NCBI GenBank assembly: GCA_015709675.1
Contig: CP054182.1
Coordinates: forward strand, 1,963,448 to 2,027,447
Reading direction: 5' to 3'
DNA length: 64,000 nt
Origin: Ignavibacteriales bacterium
GTDB lineage: Bacteria > Bacteroidota > Ignavibacteria > Ignavibacteriales > Ignavibacteriaceae
Below are positions 24,701 to 33,395 of the stretch, piece by piece (position 1 is the stretch's first letter; each line of letters starts with the position of its first letter). Under the pieces are notes generated by a model that made no database searches, was not told where the DNA came from, and saw only the letters and a list, made by a program, of their open reading frames with translations. The position numbers and the translations under genes are program-made.

Positions 24701-26777
24701 GAGCTTCCTTTTCTTCTTCCTTCTTTTCTGCGCCACGGCTTACCCACAGCAGTTTACCCGCTCGGTTGATTACGCTCAGTTTACTGATTCACTCACTCTG
24801 CTGCAGAATGTCTTTTCCGGCGGGCAGAATAACATCAGAACCCAGTTTGCCGATATTGACGGAGACGGCGACCCTGACATGATTTTCCTTGACGGAGACG
24901 GCACTTTCGGGTGGTATAAGAACGCCGGCACTCCGGCTCAGGCGGTATATATACTTCAGACGGAGTTCTTTGAGGGGGGCGATATGCTCAACTGGTTCCG
25001 CCTTGCCGATACCGACGGTGACGGCGACCTTGACCTGTTCACCGGAGCGAGTGATAATCAGGTGCGCTATTTTCAGAATACCGGCTCCGCCGCGGTGCCC
25101 AGATATACGCTTACTGCTGATCCTCTCCTCACTGCATCCGGGCAGCCGGTTATCAGCGAGAGCGGCTGCCATCCCGCATTCACTGACGCTGACGGTGACG
25201 GTGATCTTGATTTTGTAACCGGCAACTCCACCGGCACTCTTACCTTTTATAAAAACATCGGAACTCCTCAGCAGTTTGCGTTTGAGTTTATAACCGATAC
25301 CTGGCTGAATATCATCATTATCGGAGGCGGTGGTACGCAGCGCCACGGAGCGAGTTCCATAGAGTTCGGCGATATAGACGGCGACGGCGACCGAGATATG
25401 CTCTGGGGGGATTTCTTTGGCAAGAGTATTTACTTTCTGGAGAATACCGGCTCGGCGGTTAATCCTGTATATATTGTACGCTCTGAAGCATTCCCCGTGA
25501 ATCAGGACAGCGTTATCACATCCGGCTTTAATATGCCGCGCCTTGCTGATATGGACGCGGATGGTGATCTTGATCTTTTCGTCTCAGTGCTCTATGACCC
25601 CACAGTTCCTCAGGCGCTGATGTTTTTTGAGAATATGGGTACTCCCGCTTCGCATGATTTCCGCCTGCGTAACCCGGATTACCTCAGTACGGTGGATGCA
25701 GGTATTCAGAGTTTTATCAGCATGGCGGATATAGATAACGACGGCAGGGAAGATATATTTCTCTCGAACGCGCAGAATCCGGAAGGCTCGGTATGGTATT
25801 TCAGGAATATATCCTCCTCCGGTAACACCCGGTTTGAACTGGTTACAAAGGAGTTTGCCGGAATCCGCGGTGAACTTTCCCTTGCCGCGGAGTTTGGCGA
25901 CCTGAACGGAGACGGCCTGAAGGATATCCTGGTTGGAAATTTTAACGGCACAGTTTCTTTTTTTCAGAATACCGGAACCCTAACATTACCACAGTTTGCC
26001 CCTCCGGTGCTTCTGACTGATAGTTCCGGTCAGGTTATTGATATTGGTATATACGCCCGCCCCCGGCTGTGTGATATAGACGGTGATCTTGACCCTGATC
26101 TGGTCATCGGGGCATTTAACGGCAGAATCCGGATTTTCCGCAATACCGGCACCCTGCAGCAGTTTCGCTTCACCATCGCTGACGATCAGTTTGCTCTCCC
26201 TGATATCGGTGATAACTCTTCTCCCTTTCTTTATGACTTTGACCGGGACGGCAGGACTGACCTTTTTGCCGGAAACAAAAACGGCAATATCTGGTATTTC
26301 AGAAACACCGGCACTGCCTCTTCTCCGGTCTGGCAGCAGGTGACACAGGATTTTCTCCCCGCGCTCAGCGGCATTGACGTAACTCCCTTCCTGACTGATT
26401 TTGACCTGGATGGCGACCCTGACCTGCTGGCTGGCAATTACCGGGGCGGCATTCTCCTCTGGCTGAACGATGAAATTACTTCCGTTAAAAATGAATCCGC
26501 CATTGCCGGGGATTATGGCATTCTGAGGACCTGGCCCAATCCGTTTAATCCGGCATTCTTTATTGAGTACCAAGCCCCTGCTCAGGAGGAGATAACCATT
26601 ACGCTCTTTACCCCCGCCGGAGAAATGGTAAAAACACTCTATTCCGGAGGTGCAGAGCAGGGAAAAAACCGGTTTTCAGTGAATTTTACCGGTCTGGGGC
26701 TTTCCTCGGGTGCTTATTTCCTTCAAATCCGGGGTAAATCAGGCCTCACCACCGCCAAAATTACTTTTCTTAAATGA
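24690..26777 (+). CDS. Secreted FG-GAP/VCBS repeat protein with type IX sorting domain
   Basis: From the ATG at 24,690 this is a 695-residue exported protein with signal peptide MKRKSFLFFFLLFCATAYPQ. The body has ten FG-GAP-type calcium loops (for example DIDGDGDPDMIF, DTDGDGDLDLFT, DADGDGDLDFVT, DMDADGDLDLFV, DFDRDGRTDLFA), each followed by a WYKN/YFRNTGT strand, forming one or two propellers. The last 80 residues are a T9SS type A domain (TWPNPFNPAF ... SSGAYFLQI). A longer frame starting at 24,498 reads through rsmD and would hide the signal peptide, so the internal ATG is chosen. It is probably a surface or secreted binding protein; the ligand is unknown. Confidence 0.92.
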   Translation: MKRKSFLFFFLLFCATAYPQQFTRSVDYAQFTDSLTLLQNVFSGGQNNIRTQFADIDGDGDPDMIFLDGDGTFGWYKNAGTPAQAVYILQTEFFEGGDMLNWFRLADTDGDGDLDLFTGASDNQVRYFQNTGSAAVPRYTLTADPLLTASGQPVISESGCHPAFTDADGDGDLDFVTGNSTGTLTFYKNIGTPQQFAFEFITDTWLNIIIIGGGGTQRHGASSIEFGDIDGDGDRDMLWGDFFGKSIYFLENTGSAVNPVYIVRSEAFPVNQDSVITSGFNMPRLADMDADGDLDLFVSVLYDPTVPQALMFFENMGTPASHDFRLRNPDYLSTVDAGIQSFISMADIDNDGREDIFLSNAQNPEGSVWYFRNISSSGNTRFELVTKEFAGIRGELSLAAEFGDLNGDGLKDILVGNFNGTVSFFQNTGTLTLPQFAPPVLLTDSSGQVIDIGIYARPRLCDIDGDLDPDLVIGAFNGRIRIFRNTGTLQQFRFTIADDQFALPDIGDNSSPFLYDFDRDGRTDLFAGNKNGNIWYFRNTGTASSPVWQQVTQDFLPALSGIDVTPFLTDFDLDGDPDLLAGNYRGGILLWLNDEITSVKNESAIAGDYGILRTWPNPFNPAFFIEYQAPAQEEITITLFTPAGEMVKTLYSGGAEQGKNRFSVNFTGLGLSSGAYFLQIRGKSGLTTAKITFLK

Positions 26778-26799
26778 TGGAGAAGGAAGAAGAATGTAA

Positions 26800-26892
26800 A
26801 ATGAATAATTATCAAAATCTCCCGATTTTTCATGCCTCACACTTCATAATTCACGAATGAGAATTCATACTTCATAATTCATAATATTTTCC
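26800..26892 (+). repeat. Degenerate short-word repeat (TTCATAATTCA type)
   Basis: Between the two T9SS genes the sequence is built of near-identical words (CACTTCATAATTCACGAATG, then TTCATACTTCATAATTCATAA). It is the same word family as at 29,642 and 31,369. The stretch just after it, TATTTTCG near 26,893, resembles a -7 box for the next gene. Confidence 0.75.
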
Positions 26893-26937
26893 TATTTTCG
26901 CATTCTTCTTTCTTTCTATACCAAAAGGACAGCCCAG

Positions 26938-28554
26938 TTGAACCGTGTGTTTTTGCTTTTGCTTGTTTTGCCGTTTTTTGCCGCCGCCCAGATTCAGAAT
27001 GTGACTCTGCTCGGCCGCTTCCATCCTCAGCAGGGTCAGGGAACTGACTATAATGACTGCTGGGGCTACGTTGACTCCCAGGGGCGTGAATACGCCATAA
27101 TGGGGGCTCAGAACGGTACCTATTTTGTCAACATAACCAATCCCGCGCAGCCAGTGCAGGTTGGGTATATACCGGGACCAAGTTCCATCTGGCGTGATAT
27201 CAAAACTCACAGCCATTACGCGTATATCACCACCGAGGGTACCGGAACCGGACAGGGTCTGCAGATTGTTGACCTCTCCAATCTTCCTGCAAGTGTTACC
27301 CTGGTCAATACCCTTACCACATGGTTTACCCGTGCACATAACATTTATATAGATAACGGTTATGCCTATGTGATCGGCACCAATAACGGCGGCGGTATGC
27401 ACATCCTTGATCTGAGCAATCCGGCTAATCCCGTCAGAACGGCTCTTTACAATACCAGCGGATATATCCATGATGTGTATGTCTGGAATGATACCGTGTA
27501 TGCGGCAAGCGAAGATACCTACGATGTGGTTGATGTTACCAATAAATCCAATCCCCAGCGGGTCAGCCAGAGCGCGGCTCTCAGCGGCATCTATGCTCAC
27601 AGCGGCTGGATGACAGAGGATAAAAGATATTTCATCGGGGCAGAGGAGTTTAATGTCCGCGATATTACCGTATGGGATCTGCAGGACAGAACCTCATGGG
27701 ATCTGAAGGTAGGCCAGTGGCAGATGCCGGGGAACAGTCCCGTGCATAATATTTTTGTAAAGGGTCACTTTGCGCATATATCCTATTATAAGGATGGCTA
27801 TGTGGTGCTTGATGTCTCCAATCCGCTTAACCCGGTTAAAGTCGGGCAGTATGATACCTACTCCGGTACCTCCGGCACCTATGAAGGGGCGTGGGGTGCG
27901 TATCCTTATTTTCCGTCAGGAAACGTGATTATCTCCGATATCAGCACCGGTTTATATATTGTTGATTTCACGCTTGATAATGTAACTCCGGTTGAACTGG
28001 TTTCCTTCAGCGCCGTGCAGCAGGGTGCTTCAGTGCAGCTTGAATGGGCAACCGCTTCGGAAGTGAATAACCGCGGATTTGAAATCGAACGCTCTTCCGA
28101 CAACCAGAACTGGTCTGCTGTCGGGTTTGTCTCCGGAAACGGTACGATAACCGAAACCAGCAGATATACTTTCAGTGATGCATACCCAGCGGAAGGAAAA
28201 GCCTGGTACCGTCTGGTACAGCATGATTATGACGGGGCTAAAGCGATTCATACTCCTGTTGAAGTATTCTATGACCGCAATTTGGCTGTATCAGGATTCA
28301 GTCTGCAGCAGAACTACCCGAATCCGTTTAATCCGTCAACGCGCATCACCTTTTCAGTGACAGATGCAGCACAGGTCACGCTTAAGGTATATGATCTGTT
28401 GGGACGTGAGATAGCAGTCCTGGTAAACGGTGTGGTTGAACGCGGCACCCATACACAGGAGTTTTCTGCTTCCGGTTTAAGTTCAGGAATTTATATATAT
28501 GAGCTTCGTTCAGGTAATTTTGTTGAACGCAGGACGATGAATCTGCTTAAATAA
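26938..28554 (+). CDS. Secreted choice-of-anchor B (LVIVD-like) protein with type IX sorting domain
   Basis: A 538-residue exported protein with signal peptide (VFLLLLVLPFFAAAQ). Residues 20-345 form a beta-propeller of LVIVD/choice-of-anchor-B type with repeated V(D/N)(I/L)(T/S)NPxxPV blades (FVNITNPAQPVQVGYI, HILDLSNPANPVRTAL, DVTNKSNPQRVSQ, VVLDVSNPLNPVKVGQY). A fibronectin-like segment (SFSAVQQGASVQLEWATASEVNNRGFEIERS) follows, and the C-terminal T9SS type A domain has NYPNPFNPSTRITFSV and SSGIYIYELRSG. The start is TTG, which fits the signal peptide. The NYPNPFNPSTRI form of the sorting signal is typical of Ignavibacteria. Function unknown. Confidence 0.92.
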   Translation: MNRVFLLLLVLPFFAAAQIQNVTLLGRFHPQQGQGTDYNDCWGYVDSQGREYAIMGAQNGTYFVNITNPAQPVQVGYIPGPSSIWRDIKTHSHYAYITTEGTGTGQGLQIVDLSNLPASVTLVNTLTTWFTRAHNIYIDNGYAYVIGTNNGGGMHILDLSNPANPVRTALYNTSGYIHDVYVWNDTVYAASEDTYDVVDVTNKSNPQRVSQSAALSGIYAHSGWMTEDKRYFIGAEEFNVRDITVWDLQDRTSWDLKVGQWQMPGNSPVHNIFVKGHFAHISYYKDGYVVLDVSNPLNPVKVGQYDTYSGTSGTYEGAWGAYPYFPSGNVIISDISTGLYIVDFTLDNVTPVELVSFSAVQQGASVQLEWATASEVNNRGFEIERSSDNQNWSAVGFVSGNGTITETSRYTFSDAYPAEGKAWYRLVQHDYDGAKAIHTPVEVFYDRNLAVSGFSLQQNYPNPFNPSTRITFSVTDAAQVTLKVYDLLGREIAVLVNGVVERGTHTQEFSASGLSSGIYIYELRSGNFVERRTMNLLK

Positions 28555-28589
28555 GCCGGTCAGAAATTATAACGCAAAGTCAGCTATTC

Positions 28590-28628
28590 AAGGCGCAGAG
28601 GAACGGAAAGTCTTCTGCGCCTTTTTTT
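28590..28628 (+). terminator. Intrinsic terminator after the choice-of-anchor B gene
   Basis: AAGGCGCAGA (28,590-28,599) pairs perfectly with TCTGCGCCTT (28,614-28,623) around a 14-base loop and runs into a T tract to 28,628. It lies 36 bases after the stop codon. Confidence 0.85.
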
Positions 28629-28680
28629 ATGTTGAGGAATTCCGCTTGACAAAATCATTTGTGAGTATGCCCCATTCCGT

Positions 28681-28704
28681 AGAGACACGCCGCGGCGTGT
28701 ATCT
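28681..28704. repeat. Isolated GC palindrome (ACACGCCGCGGCGTGT)
   Basis: A 16-base perfect palindrome inside an imperfect GAGACACGCC...GGCGTGTATCT context, preceded by GTAG. The layout GTAG-R-GACA-palindrome is the same as in the tandem array at 42.7-43.6 kb, although the palindrome sequence is different. Confidence 0.6.
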
Positions 28705-28707
28705 CAG

Positions 28708-29640
28708 CAGTCAGATGTTTGCGGTAATGGTGTTCCATACATGCCGCGCCTGCGGCGCTTGAGGTTTTTTGGGTTATTACGTTTGCTATTAAGATGTCGC
28801 CGCTGCGCGGCTAATGAAGACCCGGAGAGTAGAAATATTAATTAAGGAAGACTAAGACAAGAATCAGAAGCCCCTGAAGGGCGATATGACAGCGGGTTGG
28901 AAGATTGCAGCTACCTGCAAGGTGTTTCCATCAATGGTGATCGATAAATGCCGCGCCTACGGCGCTAATGGTTTTTTAGGTTATGGGTTTTGTTATTAAT
29001 ATGCCGCCGCTGCGCGGCTAATGAAGACCCAGAGAGTTGAAATATTAATCAGGGATGACAAAGACAAGAATCAGAAGTCCCGGAAGGGCGATATGACAGC
29101 GGGTTGGAAGATTGCAGCGAACGGCCAAGTGTTTCCAGTAATGGTGATCCATATATGCCGCGCCTACGGCGCTAATGGTTTTTTGGGTTATGGTTTTTGT
29201 TATTAATATGCCGCCGCTGCGCGGCTAATGAAGACCCAGAGAGTTAAAATATTAATAAGGGATGACAAAGACAAGCATCAGAAGTTCCGGAGGGGCGATA
29301 TGACAGCGGGTTGGAAGATTGCAGCGAACGACCAGGTGTTTGCGGTAACAGTGAATAATATATGCCGCACCTATGGCGCTAAAGGTTTTTTGTGTTATGG
29401 GTTTTGTTATTAATATGCCGCCGCTGCGCGGCTCATGAAGACCCAGAGAGTTGAAATATTAATAAGGGATGACAAAGACAAGAATCAGAAGTTCCGGAGT
29501 GGTGACATGACAGCGGGTTGGAAGATTGCAGCAAACTGCCAGGTTTTTGCAGTAATGGTGATCCATATATGCCGCACCTGCGGCGCTAATGGTTTTTTGG
29601 GTTATGGTCTTTGTTATTAATATGCCGCCGCTATGCGGCT
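28708..29640 (+). repeat. 207-bp tandem repeat array (one partial and four full units)
   Basis: The period is exactly 207 bp, measured from the ATGAAGACCC words at 28,814, 29,021, 29,228 and 29,435; a partial unit precedes them from about 28,708. Each unit carries two small GC hairpins in matching frames, ATGCC-GCGCC-TAC-GGCGC-TAATG and ATGCCG-CCGC-TGC-GCGG-CTAATG, about 40 bases apart. Because 207 is a multiple of three, three units show identical-length 61-codon frames; the first unit has an in-frame TAA. I treat these frames as a by-product of the repeat, not as genes. Confidence 0.9.
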
Positions 29641-29641
29641 A

Positions 29642-29715
29642 ATTCTTTTATTCTTCATACTTCACAATTTACAATTCACAATTCACAATTCACAATTCAT
29701 AATTCATAATTCATA
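29642..29715 (+). repeat. Short-word repeat on the 5' side of the 506-residue gene
   Basis: A run of TTCACAATTCACAATTCATAATTCAT-style words with a 10-base step. Matching words in the same orientation stand just after the gene (31,369-31,407), so the gene is bracketed by two word-repeat patches. Confidence 0.75.
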
Positions 29716-29802
29716 CGCTGGCGTAGCCAGAACCAAAATGGTAAGCACGTAAATTCACGGTAATTTTCGTAATATAGAGAACTCAATTGCAAAAGGATTC
29801 TC

Positions 29803-31323
29803 ATGTTCTCGGCTTTTCTGGAAAAATATAAAGACAATATTCTCGGTGTTGTAAGTTGTTTTGACCGGATTATTATCAGTGGAACAATGCCAGGCTGGAG
29901 ATATCCGGGAGCAATGAAATTTTTTTTGCTCAAACACAAGATCAAGTTTGTGGACTATACGAAATTTGCTAAATCCGTCCGTGATAAAATTAATGCACAA
30001 ATGGAGACTCTTAGTGCAAAAACCCGGGTTCCTATTGTCTATATCAGGAGTCCGAGACTGGTCAACAAAGAAAATACAGTCAAAAAAATCATTTCTGAAA
30101 AGAACCTCAAGCAAGGCATTGTTGCGATTTTCTCAATTATGGAATCTTGCGACGGATATCAGACCACCTGGAACAAGATCACTCATACCGGAGATGTTCG
30201 TGCGCGATCCTCAAAATGCCTGCATTATTATTTGTATTTCTTAGATAAATATCTTGGACTTTGCTTTATTCGTATTCCTACCTGGCTGCCTTGCAAAGTT
30301 CAGTTGTATTTTAACGGTCATAATCTTCTGGCTTATAAACTCCGTAAGAACCGGATCATGTATATTCTTCAGGATAATGTCTTTACCTACCTAAGTGATT
30401 TTCAGAAAGCACAAAAACTCAGTGATAAAATCAGTGCAGGTAATTTACACTCCGGGCTGAAAGCATTTATGCGGCGATATCTCCCGGTTTTTGCCGAATA
30501 TCGCCAGTGGCCGGAGTGGACTTTTACTCAGGCAGAATATGCCACCGATATTGTCTTCAAGGACAAGCATCGAATGAAACATCTTTACGACGAATTAATC
30601 CTCAGATGTATTCATTTGGTCAAACCAGGTAACATAGCTACCTTTTTTAACCGGTCGCTTGCTGCTCATTATGAACAGGAAGTCACTACTCATTATAATA
30701 AAATGATTCATGGAACTCGCGTTAAGCACGCTATTGGTGCAAATAGTGTTAAAATGTATGATAAAGCTCCAGGAGTTCTCCGCATTGAGACGACGGTGAA
30801 TAATATCAAAGCATTTAGAATCTATCGCATGGTGAAAACCCGTCAGGGAACAATCACCTGGAAAAAAGCAGAGATGAAAAAGAGTATTTACAGTATCCAT
30901 CCGCTCAGGAAAGAGTGTACAGCGGTAAACAGCAGATACCTTGATTTTCTTGCCTCCTTCGATGATACCTCAGCCGGGAGAATGAATTTAGAACAACTCA
31001 GCAATCCCCTCAAAGATAATGGCCGCTCAGTTAAAGGGATAAACTTCTTTGACAAGCAGGAACAGGATGTGCTTATTGCTGTTCATTGTGGTAGTAATGC
31101 CCTCAATGGAATCAGAAACAAAACCTTGCGTGAGAATCTCGGTGATAACTACAGTTCTGCAAAAGTATCACGTATACTAACTCGTCTGAGAAAACACAAC
31201 CTTATAGAAAAAGTGCCGAATACCCATTGTTACCATATAACAAAACTGGGACTCAGCACGATTCCTTGTGGTCTTTATATACGGGAATTAGAGTTACCGG
31301 CTATTCTCAGTAAGGTTGCCTAA
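29803..31323 (+). CDS. Orphan 506-residue protein with C-terminal winged helix, possibly from a multicopy mobile family
   Basis: The start ATG follows AAAAGGA at a good distance. The N-terminal 200 residues contain GVVSCFDRIIISGTMPG, KCLHYYLYFLDKYLGLCFIRIPTW and KVQLYFNGHNLLAYKL, segments rich in aromatic and charged residues that look conserved. The centre has AEYATDIVF and KPGNIATFF. The C-terminal 100 residues look like a winged helix (LRENLGDNYSSAKVSRILTRLRKHNLIEKV), which would explain MarR-like labels. I recall similar proteins annotated only as hypothetical or MarR-like and present in several copies per genome, but could not verify this. No DDE, HUH, serine or tyrosine recombinase pattern is recognised. 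It stands alone between short-word repeats, next to a tandem array. Confidence 0.7.
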   Translation: MFSAFLEKYKDNILGVVSCFDRIIISGTMPGWRYPGAMKFFLLKHKIKFVDYTKFAKSVRDKINAQMETLSAKTRVPIVYIRSPRLVNKENTVKKIISEKNLKQGIVAIFSIMESCDGYQTTWNKITHTGDVRARSSKCLHYYLYFLDKYLGLCFIRIPTWLPCKVQLYFNGHNLLAYKLRKNRIMYILQDNVFTYLSDFQKAQKLSDKISAGNLHSGLKAFMRRYLPVFAEYRQWPEWTFTQAEYATDIVFKDKHRMKHLYDELILRCIHLVKPGNIATFFNRSLAAHYEQEVTTHYNKMIHGTRVKHAIGANSVKMYDKAPGVLRIETTVNNIKAFRIYRMVKTRQGTITWKKAEMKKSIYSIHPLRKECTAVNSRYLDFLASFDDTSAGRMNLEQLSNPLKDNGRSVKGINFFDKQEQDVLIAVHCGSNALNGIRNKTLRENLGDNYSSAKVSRILTRLRKHNLIEKVPNTHCYHITKLGLSTIPCGLYIRELELPAILSKVA

Positions 31324-31368
31324 ACTCATATAATTTTTCTTTCACTTTTGCAAAGAATTTAACTCGTT

Positions 31369-31407
31369 ATCTAATACTTCATACTTCATACTTCATAATT
31401 CATAATT
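31369..31407 (+). repeat. Short-word repeat on the 3' side of the 506-residue gene
   Basis: TACTTCATACTTCATAATTC-type words directly after the gene and directly before the trpA stop codon on the other strand. No terminator hairpin is seen between the two convergent genes. Confidence 0.75.
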
Positions 31408-31408
31408 T

Positions 31409-32188
31409 TTAAAGCCCATTTTTTAAAGCCGACACAATTGAATAGACCGGCTCAAATTTACCCGGATGTTCCGCCAGTTTTTTGATGATCAGACTCCCCA
31501 CGATTACTCCGTCGCAGTGTTCGCGTATCTTTTTGACATCTTCAGGTCCTGATATACCAAAACCCACCAGCATTTTATTATTCCGGATCTGTGAATAGAC
31601 AGACCTGACTTTTTCGATCTGCTCATCTGAATAAGCGCCCGCCTGACCAGTGGTTCCCAGCATACCGACATAGTAGAGAAACGACCATCTGCGTGAATCT
31701 ATATATTGCAGTCTCTCCTGCGGAGTAGTGGGTGCTGCAAAGGCTGCAAGTTCCTCCGCGGGTATGCCAAACTCATCAAACTGCGGGAGTTCTTCGGGAA
31801 TAAGATCTGGTAGAATCAGCCCATCGGCATTGCACTTTTTGTAGTCTTCAAAAAATCTCCCGGCTCCGTAGTGGAACAGGGGATTAAGATACGACATGAT
31901 TACTACCGGCTTTTGTGTGCGCTTTTTAATTTCCGTGCAGAAAGCAAACACATCATTAAGCGTTACACCGTTTTTTATCGCCTGTGCGGATGAGGCCTGA
32001 ATCACCGGTCCGTCCGCCAGCGGATCACTGAAGGGGACTCCAAGTTCAAGCATATCAGCCCCGCTCTCAAGTACTCCCAGAGCAAGTTGTATGAAATTCT
32101 CCTTTTGCGGGTATCCGGCAGTGAGAAAAACTGAAAGGATTTTTTCTCCTTTTGCCTTCTTTTCTTCGAGATAGTTATATATACTCAT
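31409..32188 (-). CDS. trpA: Tryptophan synthase alpha subunit
   Basis: A 259-residue TIM barrel that splits indole-3-glycerol phosphate to indole and glyceraldehyde 3-phosphate and passes indole to TrpB. Visible are SVFLTAGYPQ, ELGVPFSDPLADGPVIQASS with the catalytic Glu and Asp, AAPTTPQERL and GFGISGPEDV (phosphate site). The ATG at 32,188, one base after the trpB stop, is preferred to a TTG three codons upstream. Last gene of the trp operon. Confidence 0.96.
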   Translation of the reverse strand: MSIYNYLEEKKAKGEKILSVFLTAGYPQKENFIQLALGVLESGADMLELGVPFSDPLADGPVIQASSAQAIKNGVTLNDVFAFCTEIKKRTQKPVVIMSYLNPLFHYGAGRFFEDYKKCNADGLILPDLIPEELPQFDEFGIPAEELAAFAAPTTPQERLQYIDSRRWSFLYYVGMLGTTGQAGAYSDEQIEKVRSVYSQIRNNKMLVGFGISGPEDVKKIREHCDGVIVGSLIIKKLAEHPGKFEPVYSIVSALKNGL

Positions 32189-32189
32189 C

Positions 32190-33395
32190 TTATTCAATGT
32201 GAAGCTGGTTCATGATGGTTGAGAGATCTTTGTCGCCGCGGCCGGACATATTTACCACAACTATTTCACCTGTTTTTGTTTCAGCCATAAATTTCTCTAA
32301 ATATGCAAGAGCATGGGCGGTCTCAAGAGCCGGAATTATTCCTTCTGTCCGGCTGATGGTTTTCACTGAGGCTAATGCCTCCTTATCGGTGACGCTGACA
32401 TATTGCACTCTTTTGATATCATACAGATAGGAATGCTCCGGCCCCACACCGGGATAGTCAAGCCCTGCCGAAACGGAATGGGGTTCCACAACCTGCCCCT
32501 TGTCATCCTGAATCAGATAGGTTCTCATACCGTGAAAGATGCCGTCGCTCCCTTTGCCGATGGTTGCGGCGTGTTTCTTTGTTTCGGTGCCTTCTCCGGC
32601 CGCTTCGACGCCAATCATGCGGACAGATTCATCTTTTATAAACGGATAAAAAATCCCGATTGCATTGCTTCCGCCCCCTACGCAGGCGAGTATATAATCG
32701 GGCAGTTTTCCTGTCATCTGCTGAAGCTGCTCTTTTGTTTCGGTGCCGATGACCGACTGGAAGTCCCTCACCATCATCGGATAGGGATGCGGCCCTACTG
32801 CTGAGCCAATGATATAATGAGTATCATCGGCGTGAGTGACCCAGTCGCGGATGGCTTCATTTGTTGCATCCTTCAGCGTTTTGCTTCCGGAGGTAACTGA
32901 AACCACTGAAGCACCAAGCAGTTTCATTCTTGCCACATTAGGTGCCTGACGCTGTATATCCTTTTCCCCCATATACACCGTACAGTGCAGTCCGAATTTT
33001 GCGCAGACGGTTGCAACAGCGGTGCCGTGTTGTCCGGCTCCGGTCTCTGCTATTATCCGTTTCTTTCCCATTTTCATGGCAATCAGCATCTGCCCGATTG
33101 CATTATTAATTTTATGCGCGCCGGTGTGGCAGAGATCCTCCCGCTTGAAATATATACCGGCTTTGCCATAGTGCTTTGTCAGATTTTCAGCAAAGGTCAA
33201 CGGTGTAGGCCTTCCGGTGAATTCTTTGTGGTAATACTCCAGTTCCGAAAGGAATTCCGGTGTATCCTTTATCTTCCGATAAAAGTTTTCAAGTTCTTTC
33301 AGCGGTGCATAAAGTGTTTCGGGGATGAATCTGCCGCCATACTTTCCGAAATGCCCGAGTTCATCCGGAAAGTTATAATTACTTATGCTGGACAT
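32190..33395 (-). CDS. trpB: Tryptophan synthase beta subunit
   Basis: A 401-residue PLP enzyme that condenses indole with serine. It shows [13 protein letters not shown] at the N terminus, the PLP lysine in [21 protein letters not shown], the phosphate-binding GGGSNAIG and the C-terminal SGRGDKD. Length is normal for the TrpB1 type, which works with TrpA. The start overlaps the aroF gene by 17 bases. Confidence 0.97.
   Translation of the reverse strand: MSSISNYNFPDELGHFGKYGGRFIPETLYAPLKELENFYRKIKDTPEFLSELEYYHKEFTGRPTPLTFAENLTKHYGKAGIYFKREDLCHTGAHKINNAIGQMLIAMKMGKKRIIAETGAGQHGTAVATVCAKFGLHCTVYMGEKDIQRQAPNVARMKLLGASVVSVTSGSKTLKDATNEAIRDWVTHADDTHYIIGSAVGPHPYPMMVRDFQSVIGTETKEQLQQMTGKLPDYILACVGGGSNAIGIFYPFIKDESVRMIGVEAAGEGTETKKHAATIGKGSDGIFHGMRTYLIQDDKGQVVEPHSVSAGLDYPGVGPEHSYLYDIKRVQYVSVTDKEALASVKTISRTEGIIPALETAHALAYLEKFMAETKTGEIVVVNMSGRGDKDLSTIMNQLHIE

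Noticed and set aside
29021-29620. Three similar 61-codon genes
   Set aside because: They arise because the 207-bp period is a multiple of three; they contain the GC hairpins, lack ribosome binding sites and the first unit has a stop.
28708-29640. Diversity-generating retroelement template/variable repeats
   Set aside because: Differences between units are spread over all bases rather than at adenines, and no reverse transcriptase gene is nearby.
29803-31323. Standard MarR-type regulator
   Set aside because: Only the last 100 residues are winged-helix-like; the protein is more than three times the length of MarR and is not next to a regulated gene.
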